This document shows, in pieces, positions 1 through 5,087 of a stretch of DNA of 5,087 nucleotides. The notes under the pieces were generated by a model, which saw nothing but the letters and a program-made list of their open reading frames with translations, did no database searches and was not told the origin of the DNA. The stretch is taken from assembly GCA_017962285.1 (NCBI GenBank), contig JAGCVR010000084.1, forward strand, positions 1 through 5,087, in the 5' to 3' direction. Each line of letters begins with the position of its first letter. Within the stretch, counting starts at the first letter, position 1. The position numbers and the translations under genes are program-made. This DNA comes from Muribaculaceae bacterium. Lineage in GTDB: Bacteria; Bacteroidota; Bacteroidia; Bacteroidales; Muribaculaceae.

Positions 1-28
1 AAAATGCTGAAATTCTTTGTTTTTTCAT
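1..28 (-). CDS. possible start of a gene running off the left edge
   Basis: On the minus strand an ATG at base 28 opens a frame reading MKKQRISAF before the window ends. The lysine-rich beginning could suit the N-region of a signal peptide, but nine residues identify nothing. Support is contextual: the ATG lies 66 bases after the end of the small-protein operon and after a terminator-like hairpin, and it has the same orientation. An A-rich leader with AAGAG lies just upstream, as is common before Bacteroidota genes. It could equally be a chance ATG. Confidence 0.3.
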
Positions 29-46
29 AACACTCTTATTTTAACA

Positions 47-75
47 AAAGTGGACGAGTCGCAACAGGCTCATCC
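47..75 (-). terminator. putative Rho-independent terminator of the small-protein operon
   Basis: Read on the minus strand, GGATGAG (75-69) can pair with CTCGTCC (58-52) as a 7-bp stem with one G-U pair and a 10-base loop. It is followed by A-C and a short run of four T (50-47). It starts 20 bases after the stop codon of the 91-residue gene, where an operon end would be expected. The U-tract is short and the loop is large, so termination may be inefficient. On the plus strand the same stem has a C-A mismatch and no following T run. Confidence 0.45.
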
Positions 76-94
76 GCTCTTTAATTGATAATTC

Positions 95-370
95 CTATTT
101 GAATTTGCGCCACATGCGCGTCATAATCTTCGAGACTTGGAAACCGATTATCAGATAATCCACAAACTTAAGCGAACCCACGATCTTGTTGCTAAACAAC
201 AGCCCTCGCAAACCGTTCTTCTGAACCTTCTCCTTGGTATTTCCCATAACGGAAAGCATCCTCTCCTTCCCCACTTCAACCTTAACCGCTTCCAACGCGC
301 GGCGATAGCGAAGCTCCTCAAGCGTCATGCCTTCCCACCGTGGCTCATTGTTTGGCTTCTTTTTGTTCAT
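95..370 (-). CDS. small basic protein of unknown function, last gene of the operon
   Basis: This encodes a 91-residue protein that I do not recognise. The N-terminal part (residues 1-50) is charged and probably helical, with a segment MTLEELRYRRALEAVKVEVG from residue 15. A hydrophobic, amphipathic stretch follows at about residues 62-80 (around FVDYLIIGFQVS), then a short basic tail, MWRKFK. This suggests peripheral or single-pass membrane association, which is inference. The ATG at 370 makes the gene overlap the preceding holin-like gene by 26 bases. The next in-frame ATG, residue 15 at base 328, would instead leave a 16-base gap and is a reasonable alternative start. Overlap and common strand indicate co-transcription with the upstream membrane-protein genes. 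A terminator-like hairpin follows the stop, so it is probably the last gene of the unit. Confidence that it is a real gene is good; function is unknown. Confidence 0.7.
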   Translation of the reverse strand: MNKKKPNNEPRWEGMTLEELRYRRALEAVKVEVGKERMLSVMGNTKEKVQKNGLRGLLFSNKIVGSLKFVDYLIIGFQVSKIMTRMWRKFK

Positions 371-713
371 CTTCGTCGGGACTTAAAAACAATCGGGTAA
401 CAAAACGTGTAACTGGGTCAACAATCCACTGCTTGCGCATACAGAACACAAGAACCATAAGCAGCACAAGCAGCACAGAGACTATCACATAGGCAAGCCA
501 CACGATGCCAATGGCATCGCCCAGCCACAGAACGATTCCGGTTGCAAGATTGAAAAGAACGAATCCGCCGATTATCAGCAACACGGCAAACACTGCTATC
601 GCCGACAGCAGAATCGATAATTTTTCCACTGCCGTAAGCTTCCCGTAACTGAACTGGAGTTTCAGGTAACCCTGAAGTTCTTCCCAGGCTTTCTTGTAGT
701 CGATATCGCTCAT
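345..713 (-). CDS. holin-like / Phage_holin_3_6-type two-helix membrane protein
   Basis: This encodes a 122-residue protein with a polar, probably cytoplasmic helical N-terminus (about residues 1-30). Two strongly hydrophobic segments follow at about 33-56 and 68-91, then a polar acidic tail ending SPDEDEQKEAKQ. This plan matches the small proteins annotated as 'phage holin family' (Phage_holin_3_6 / DUF1469-like), which in bacterial chromosomes usually sit next to YtxH-domain genes. The name reflects topology only. Nothing here indicates prophage or lysis, since there is no endolysin or phage gene nearby. I chose the ATG at 713, which overlaps the stop of the preceding YtxH gene by one base (TGATG) and implies translational coupling. 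A GTG one codon upstream at 716 would add a single residue and overlap by four bases. The 3' end overlaps the following 91-residue gene by 26 bases. Family assignment is from sequence character, not a search. Confidence 0.8.
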   Translation of the reverse strand: MSDIDYKKAWEELQGYLKLQFSYGKLTAVEKLSILLSAIAVFAVLLIIGGFVLFNLATGIVLWLGDAIGIVWLAYVIVSVLLVLLMVLVFCMRKQWIVDPVTRFVTRLFLSPDEDEQKEAKQ

Positions 714-910
714 CACTGCTCTATCTGAGCACTAATTTGCTCCACAAGCTGTTCCACCTCGTCGTCGGTGAAATCAATGCCTTTCTTTTTCAGTATTTCC
801 TTGATGCGAGCACGCAAGTCGCTGCCTTTTTCGGGTGCAAACAGCAGAGCTGCCACGCAACCCACAATAGCTCCACCAAGAAACGCATAAAGTACACTTA
901 ACGATTTCAT
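713..910 (-). CDS. YtxH domain-containing small membrane protein (second copy)
   Basis: This is a 65-residue protein. Residues about 5-24 form one glycine/alanine-rich transmembrane helix. It is followed directly by LLFAPEKGSDLRARI, the hallmark of YtxH-domain proteins (Gly-rich helix, then FAPxxG and a basic helix). The rest is a charged helix with an acidic end. In Firmicutes, YtxH-type proteins are general-stress-associated; the molecular role is not known. It aligns without gaps to the neighbouring YtxH protein upstream, with 28 of 65 residues identical by my hand count, so the two arose by duplication. It starts 20 bases after the stop of that copy, behind an A-rich leader. Its TGA overlaps the ATG of the holin-like gene, so the three form one transcription unit. 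The start ATG at 910 is the only sensible one. Confidence 0.85.
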   Translation of the reverse strand: MKSLSVLYAFLGGAIVGCVAALLFAPEKGSDLRARIKEILKKKGIDFTDDEVEQLVEQISAQIEQ

Positions 911-930
911 AGCTTTATTTTTTGCGTTAA

Positions 931-1131
931 TTATTCTCCTTTAATCTCATTTGTGATATCCTCAACAAGTTCGTCGAGTTTCTTGCCGTTCAGGTTAATG
1001 CCCTTGTCTTTAAGCATTTTCGCGATTTTTGCGCGTGTATCACTTCCTTTTTCCGGGGCGAACAACAGGCCCACAGTGGCTCCGGCTACGGTGCCACATA
1101 TCACTGCTAAAATAATGTGAATCGGTTTCAT
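931..1131 (-). CDS. YtxH domain-containing small membrane protein (first copy)
   Basis: This is a 66-residue protein and the first gene of the leftward operon. A single Gly/Ala-rich transmembrane helix (about residues 5-24) leads into GLLFAPEKGSDTRAKI, the YtxH signature. A charged helical tail with LVEDITNEIKGE at the end follows. Length and layout match the minimal YtxH proteins of Bacteroidota. It is probably anchored in the inner membrane with the charged tail in the cytoplasm (inference). It is paralogous to the next gene: the APEKGSD core is identical, while the tails differ (LNGKKLDEL versus FTDDEVEQL). The leader upstream of the ATG at 1131 is A/T-rich without a Shine-Dalgarno site, as usual in this phylum. 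Promoter candidates lie at 1159-1190. Confidence 0.85.
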   Translation of the reverse strand: MKPIHIILAVICGTVAGATVGLLFAPEKGSDTRAKIAKMLKDKGINLNGKKLDELVEDITNEIKGE

Positions 1132-1158
1132 ATTCTTTAAATTTAATTTTTGCTAATG

Positions 1159-1194
1159 CAAAGAAAATCAATGTTTGTGAATTTTCCAAAATTA
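1159..1194 (-). promoter_or_regulatory. putative promoter(s) of the YtxH/holin-like operon
   Basis: Bacteroidota sigma-ABfr promoters follow TTTG, about 19-21 bases, then TAnnTTTG. On the minus strand, TTTG at 1190-1187 is followed after 20 bases by TTTCTTTG at 1166-1159, one mismatch from the -7 consensus. The start of transcription would fall about 20 bases upstream of the first YtxH ATG. A perfect -7 element, TAATTTTG, lies at 1194-1187 and shares the same TTTG, but I see no good -33 element for it. The two readings are alternatives. Position and consensus fit are seen directly; activity is inferred. Confidence 0.45.
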
Positions 1195-1240
1195 TCGCGC
1201 CATAATTTCTAATATCTGCCGAGATTTCCTCTTTTTTATG

Positions 1241-1248
1241 TAATTTTG
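1241..1248 (+). promoter_or_regulatory. putative uvrA promoter -7 element
   Basis: TAATTTTG matches the Bacteroidota -7 consensus TAnnTTTG exactly and ends 23 bases before the uvrA ATG, predicting a short leader of roughly 15-20 bases. The expected -33 TTTG about 20 bases upstream is not recognisable (the sequence there is around CTGCCGAGA), so the promoter may be weak or activator-dependent. I found no LexA-like palindrome around it. It is the strand-mirror of the TAATTTTG on the other strand at 1194-1187. Confidence 0.45.
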
Positions 1249-1271
1249 CACTATCAAATCATTGAACCTTC

Positions 1272-4064
1272 ATGGCAAAAGGCGAAAACATAACTGTACG
1301 TGGAGCAAGGGTCAACAACCTCAAGAACATAAATGTGGAGATTCCGCGAGGCAAACTTGTGGTAATCACAGGCGTATCGGGGTCGGGAAAGTCTTCGCTC
1401 GCTTTCGACACGCTTTTTGCCGAAGGGCAGCGGCGATATGTGGAAAGTCTTTCGTCCTATGCACGTCAGTTTATGGGACGCTTGTCGAAGCCAGAGTGCG
1501 ATTTCATCCTGGGGCTTCCACCGGCTATCGCCATTGAGCAGAAAGTTAACACGCGCAATTCACGCAGCACTGTGGGTACGTCAACCGAAATCTACGACTA
1601 TCTGCGGCTTCTTTTCGCCAAAATAGGAAAAACATTTTCACCGGTTTCGGGAGAACTTGTGAAAAAGCACACAAGCGAGGATGTTGTTGACACAATGCGC
1701 TCATATCCCATCGGGACGCGGATGGCGATTCTCGCGCCAATTTCACTATCTGGCGGGCGAGATTTCAATTCCCAACTTGAGATTCTGCTCAAAGGCGGCT
1801 ATTCACGCGTTGAACATAATGACGAATTTATCCAGATAGCCGATGTGCTTAACGGAAAAGCTGAATGTACCCACGAAGACACGTTGCTTCTCGTTGACCG
1901 CTTTGCATGGACTGGAGCGAAAGAAGACGAAATGCGCATCCTCGATTCGCTTGAGACGGCATTTTACGAAGGACACGAGGAGTGCCGGCTCAAAGTATGG
2001 GGGCAGAATGAAACCAAAGTGCATGCCTTTTCCAAACGATTTGAAGCCGACGGCATTACTTTTGCAGAGCCATCGGACCTGATGTTCAATTTCAACAACC
2101 CTGTTGGAGCATGCCCCACATGCGAAGGCTTCGGGAAAGTGATGGGTGTCGACGAGAACCTGGTAATACCAAACAAGACGCTGTCGGTCTATGACGATGC
2201 CGTCATGTGCTGGCGGGGCCCTGCCATGAGAGAATGGAAACGTCATTTCATCAAGTTGGCAAGCCGTTATGGATTTCCCATTCACCGCCCGTATTATGAA
2301 CTTACTAAAGAACAGAAGGATTTGCTTTGGCATGGCAGCGGTGATGGCGCCTGGGGCGGCATCGACGATTTCTTTGAGTTCGTGAAAAGCAAGTCCTACA
2401 GCATTCAGTATCGCGTGATGCTTGCACGCTATCGCGGCAAGACGGTCTGCCCCACCTGTCATGGCACACGGCTTAAGCCCGAAGCGTCGTATGTGAAAGT
2501 AGGCGGAAAGTCGATCGGTGAACTCACCACGATGCCCATCTGCGACCTTGCCGATTGGTTTGCCGACATAAAGCTGTCGGTCAACGAGAAAAGAATTGCC
2601 AAACGACTGCTGACGGAAATAAACAACCGGCTGTCATTTCTAATTAATGTGGGGCTCGGGTATCTAACACTCGACCGACTGTCGTCAACTCTTTCGGGTG
2701 GTGAGAGTCAGCGCATAAATCTTGCTACCTCACTCGGCAGTTCACTTGTGGGTTCAATCTATATTCTGGATGAGCCGAGCATAGGACTCCACTCTCGCGA
2801 CACCCACCAACTGATTCAGGTGCTGAGAATGTTGCAGAAACTTGGAAACACAGTTGTGGTGGTTGAGCACGACGAGGAAATCATTCGAAGCGCTGATTAT
2901 CTGATCGACATCGGGCCGGAAGCCGGGCGAAACGGCGGACAGGTGGTCTATCACGGCATGCCCGATGCATTCGCCGACTGTGATGACAGTTACACATTGA
3001 AATACCTGAACGGAAGCCTTTCGATTCCGGTTCCTGCCATTCGCCGCAAATGGAACAGTTATATAGAAGTTAAAGGTGCAGCGGAAAACAACCTGAAAGG
3101 TATCGACGTCCGCTTCCCGCTTGGCATCATGACTGTGGTAACCGGCGTGAGCGGCTCGGGCAAATCTACTCTTGTGAACACAATTCTTTACCGCGCGCTT
3201 GCACGCCACTTGGGCGAAAACGTTGATGCTCCGGGTGCGTTCGCGTCGCTCGAAGGTGATGTGAACCGCATCACTGCGGTGGAATTTGTTGACCAGAACC
3301 CAATCGGAAAATCATCCCGCAGCAATCCGGCCACCTATCTGAAGGCGTTCGATGAAATCCGCCAGCTGTTTGCCGCGCAGCAACTGTCAAAACAGATGGG
3401 CTACGCTCCCGGATTCTTCTCGTTCAACTCTCAGGGCGGACGGTGCGAGGAATGTAAGGGCGAAGGTGTCATCACCATAGAGATGCAGTTCATGGCAGAT
3501 ATCACCCTCACCTGCGAAGCCTGCCATGGGAAGCGGTTCAGCCGCGACGCGCTCGACGTGACGGTGAGAGGAAAAAACATCTATGATGTCCTCAACATGA
3601 CGGTGAACCAGGCCATTGAGTTTTTCTCATCAAACGCCAGCACCACAGAACGTCGCATTGTGCAACGCCTGAAACCGCTGCAAGATGTGGGCCTGGGTTA
3701 TATAAAGCTTGGGCAGTCGTCGTCATCACTGTCGGGTGGAGAAAACCAACGTGTGAAACTCGCATCCTACCTCAATGGCGAGCGTCGGGGAAAGACATTG
3801 TTTATCTTCGATGAGCCCACCACCGGTCTTCATTTCCACGACATCAATACTTTGATGAAATCGTTCAACCAGCTTATAGCACAGGGACACACCATTATTG
3901 TCATAGAGCATAACCTGGATGTGATTAAATGTGCCGACCACATCATTGACCTTGGTCCGGAAGGTGGCGAAGACGGTGGAAACATCGTGGCATGCGGCAC
4001 GCCCGAAGAAGTAGCCGCAAATCCTGCAAGCTACACAGGCCGCTTCCTCAAAGAAAAACTATAA
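1272..4064 (+). CDS. uvrA: UvrA-family excinuclease ABC subunit A, zinc-site-reduced paralogue
   Basis: UvrA is the dimeric ATP-dependent damage sensor of nucleotide excision repair: it recognises distorted DNA and loads UvrB. This 930-residue protein is normal in length (E. coli UvrA has 940). The first ABC module has Walker A GVSGSGKS at 34-41, signature LSGGE at 474-478, Walker B ending D500-E501 and switch His533. The second has Walker A at 625-632, LSGGE at 820-824, D847-E848 and His880. A UvrB-binding region is present at about 120-250 (ILAPI, LLVDRF). The C-terminal C4 zinc module is complete: C725, C728, C748, C751 with the usual 19-residue spacing. It diverges elsewhere. The CPxH motif after LRLLFA-IG is SPVS (123-126), and the CxxC expected near 257-260 is missing, leaving unpaired CPTC at 281-284 and 393-396. 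The motif [16 protein letters not shown] (674-689) differs slightly from the canonical DQSPIGRTPRSNPATY. I infer a Bacteroidota second UvrA beside a canonical one elsewhere. The ATG at 1272 fits the family N-terminus. Confidence 0.93.
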   Translation: MAKGENITVRGARVNNLKNINVEIPRGKLVVITGVSGSGKSSLAFDTLFAEGQRRYVESLSSYARQFMGRLSKPECDFILGLPPAIAIEQKVNTRNSRSTVGTSTEIYDYLRLLFAKIGKTFSPVSGELVKKHTSEDVVDTMRSYPIGTRMAILAPISLSGGRDFNSQLEILLKGGYSRVEHNDEFIQIADVLNGKAECTHEDTLLLVDRFAWTGAKEDEMRILDSLETAFYEGHEECRLKVWGQNETKVHAFSKRFEADGITFAEPSDLMFNFNNPVGACPTCEGFGKVMGVDENLVIPNKTLSVYDDAVMCWRGPAMREWKRHFIKLASRYGFPIHRPYYELTKEQKDLLWHGSGDGAWGGIDDFFEFVKSKSYSIQYRVMLARYRGKTVCPTCHGTRLKPEASYVKVGGKSIGELTTMPICDLADWFADIKLSVNEKRIAKRLLTEINNRLSFLINVGLGYLTLDRLSSTLSGGESQRINLATSLGSSLVGSIYILDEPSIGLHSRDTHQLIQVLRMLQKLGNTVVVVEHDEEIIRSADYLIDIGPEAGRNGGQVVYHGMPDAFADCDDSYTLKYLNGSLSIPVPAIRRKWNSYIEVKGAAENNLKGIDVRFPLGIMTVVTGVSGSGKSTLVNTILYRALARHLGENVDAPGAFASLEGDVNRITAVEFVDQNPIGKSSRSNPATYLKAFDEIRQLFAAQQLSKQMGYAPGFFSFNSQGGRCEECKGEGVITIEMQFMADITLTCEACHGKRFSRDALDVTVRGKNIYDVLNMTVNQAIEFFSSNASTTERRIVQRLKPLQDVGLGYIKLGQSSSSLSGGENQRVKLASYLNGERRGKTLFIFDEPTTGLHFHDINTLMKSFNQLIAQGHTIIVIEHNLDVIKCADHIIDLGPEGGEDGGNIVACGTPEEVAANPASYTGRFLKEKL

Positions 4065-4070
4065 AGGATT

Positions 4071-4106
4071 TCGGATAACTCGGAGTAATCGGAGCAATCG
4101 GATTCG
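4071..4106. repeat. four imperfect 9-bp tandem units between convergent genes
   Basis: The bases divide exactly into TCGGATAAC, TCGGAGTAA, TCGGAGCAA and TCGGATTCG, all sharing TCGGA at 9-bp period. The block starts seven bases after the uvrA stop and ends directly at the nhaD stop codon, filling the convergent intergenic gap. No stem-loop with a T run is visible, so it is not an ordinary terminator. Its function is unknown. It may be slippage-derived filler, a protein-binding array, or one instance of a dispersed intergenic repeat. Confidence 0.6.
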
Positions 4107-5087
4107 CTATATCGTAATGTATGGGCAGATGTCTTCGAGCCAAATCAGCACTATGCCTGCGATATAGCCCACAAGAGCCAGAAGCGTGATGTGCTTCACA
4201 TACCAGAAGAACGGAATCTTTTCTATTCCCATTGCCACCACACCGGCTGCCGAGCCGATTATAAGCAGGCTCCCTCCTACTCCGGCACAGAACGTGAGCA
4301 GATGCCAGAACAGGCCGTCCTCAACGAAGAACGCCATATATGCAGGGTCAGGGTCAACCATGCCGGTAAACATCTTGATACACGCAGCCACAAGCGGAAC
4401 ATTGTCCACAATCGACGACAATGCGCCGATTATGGTTGTCATGGAGTATGGCTCATGGATTCCCTCGTTCATCGCACCTGCCACGTTTGAAAGAACTCCA
4501 GCCTGTTGCAGAGCCGAAACCGACAGCAGGATTCCGAGGAAGAACAGGATGGAAGGTATGTCGATGTGGCGAACAGCCTGGGTAACCCTGCCGCCAAGCT
4601 TATGGTCGATATGGTAGCGGGTTATAAGTATTTCTGTTATAAGCCATATCACGCCAAGCGAAATCATCATTCCCATAAATGGTGGAAGGCCTGTCAATGT
4701 CTTGAAAACAGGAACAAACAACAATCCGGCAACGCCCACGCAGAGCATGATTTTGCTGATGTGGGGATGAGCAATCGCCATCTGGGCATTGGTGCCGGTG
4801 TTCTTCAGGTGCATCACTTCGCCATCGTCGAGATAACGGCTCGCAATCATCACAGGAATAATCACCGAAACAAGGCTTGGCAGCAGCAGATTCACTATCA
4901 GACTGCCTGTGGAGACTTTTTCGGCCATCCAGAGCATTATGGTGGTTACATCCCCAATGGGTGACCACGCGCCACCGCTGTTGGCGGCAAGCACTATGAT
5001 ACCTGCAAAGAGCCATCGTTCCTTCTGGTCGGCGATCAGTCGCCGCAGCATCATCACCATTATTATTGTGGTGGTCATGTTGTCGAG
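4107..5087 (-). CDS. nhaD: NhaD-type Na+/H+ antiporter, N-terminus outside window
   Basis: The 326 visible residues begin LDNMTTT at the right edge and run to a TAG at 4109-4107. The gene is cut by the window, not broken; an ATG at 5078 is internal, because LDN before it belongs to the conserved DN-TTT helix-break motif. NhaD exchanges cytoplasmic Na+ (or Li+) for external H+ across the inner membrane and belongs to the ion transporter (ArsB/CitT-like) superfamily. Visible family marks are NSGGAWSPIGDVTT (36-49) and, in the second half, SSIVDNVPLVAA (224-235) followed by GVGGSLLIIGSAAGVVAMG (270-288). These are the paired DN and Gly-rich re-entrant motifs expected of the inverted two-fold fold. 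About eight hydrophobic segments are present, the last at about 297-317. Given usual lengths of 430-490 residues, some 110-150 residues are missing. It converges on uvrA, so the two are separate transcription units. ArsB- or citrate-type substrates are less likely given the GGAWSPIGDVTT motif. Confidence 0.9.
   Translation of the reverse strand, partial: LDNMTTTIIMVMMLRRLIADQKERWLFAGIIVLAANSGGAWSPIGDVTTIMLWMAEKVSTGSLIVNLLLPSLVSVIIPVMIASRYLDDGEVMHLKNTGTNAQMAIAHPHISKIMLCVGVAGLLFVPVFKTLTGLPPFMGMMISLGVIWLITEILITRYHIDHKLGGRVTQAVRHIDIPSILFFLGILLSVSALQQAGVLSNVAGAMNEGIHEPYSMTTIIGALSSIVDNVPLVAACIKMFTGMVDPDPAYMAFFVEDGLFWHLLTFCAGVGGSLLIIGSAAGVVAMGIEKIPFFWYVKHITLLALVGYIAGIVLIWLEDICPYITI

Noticed and set aside
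137..400. 87-codon plus-strand frame opposite the 91-residue gene
   Set aside because: It spans the overlap of two minus-strand genes that fit an operon. It has no promoter or partner on the plus strand and is most likely a shadow.
345..716. Prophage or lysis cassette suggested by the holin-like gene
   Set aside because: There is no endolysin, structural or integrase gene nearby. The protein sits in an operon of YtxH-type proteins, a common chromosomal context.
1195..1271. SOS (LexA) operator upstream of uvrA
   Set aside because: I looked for CTGT-N8-ACAG-like or GAAC-N4-GTTC-like palindromes and found none. Damage regulation cannot be supported from this sequence.
1803..2462. Open 219-codon frame on the minus strand inside uvrA
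   Set aside because: It lies entirely antisense to a strongly conserved UvrA region. Its translation is rich in Cys, His and Phe with no recognisable domain, as expected for the shadow of a real gene.
2754..3209. Open 151-codon frame on the minus strand inside uvrA
   Set aside because: It is antisense to the Walker B and second Walker A region of UvrA. It shows no family motif or start context, so it is a shadow of the coding strand.
4071..4106. CRISPR array
   Set aside because: The repeat units are 9 bp with no spacers and no cas gene in the window, so this is a simple tandem repeat.
4106..4168. Perfect 9-bp inverted repeat GCTATATCG / CGATATAGC with a 45-base loop at the nhaD 3' end
   Set aside because: The loop is long, no T run follows on either strand, and a 9-bp match at this distance is expected about once by chance in a window of this size. 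It is not a convincing terminator.
4186..4964. Plus-strand open frames of 99-152 codons opposite nhaD
   Set aside because: They are overlapping frames antisense to a clear transporter gene. Their translations are rich in His, Arg, Asn and Cys without domains, so they are coding shadows.

Overview
The window looks like chromosomal core DNA of a Bacteroidota bacterium, most likely an intestinal Bacteroidales. The reasons are the order YtxH / YtxH / holin-like protein / small unknown protein beside a Bacteroidota-type second UvrA, start regions without Shine-Dalgarno sites, and TAnnTTTG-type -7 promoter elements on both sides of the divergent intergenic region. I cannot place it to genus. GC content is moderate. 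There is no tRNA, rRNA, CRISPR array or insertion sequence.

Layout. Bases 1-28 may hold the first codons of a minus-strand gene that runs off the left edge. Bases 47-75 resemble a Rho-independent terminator for the minus-strand operon to its right. That operon is transcribed leftward from about 1190. It holds two related YtxH-domain small membrane proteins (1131-931 and 910-713), a holin-like two-helix membrane protein (713-345) whose start overlaps the preceding stop as TGATG, and an unrecognised 91-residue basic protein (370-95) that overlaps the gene before it. All four are small. Three have clear membrane segments and the last has a hydrophobic stretch, so the unit looks like an envelope-associated or stress-type cassette. 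No biochemical function can be read from the sequence.

A 140-bp divergent intergenic region (1132-1271) separates this operon from uvrA (1272-4064, plus strand, 930 aa). The uvrA product is a full-length two-ABC-module UvrA-family DNA damage sensor with intact ATPase motifs and a retained UvrB-binding region. It is a divergent paralogue: the N-terminal halves of two zinc sites found in typical UvrA are gone, leaving two orphan CPTC knuckles, while the C-terminal C4 zinc module is intact. This is the most interesting feature of the window.

uvrA converges on a Na+/H+ antiporter of the NhaD type (4107 to the right edge, minus strand, N-terminus missing). The 42 bases between the two stop codons consist almost entirely of four imperfect 9-bp tandem units. 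The three transcription units show no obvious functional link. I see no clearly novel multi-gene system here. The best leads are the remodelled UvrA zinc sites and the uncharacterised small-membrane-protein operon.
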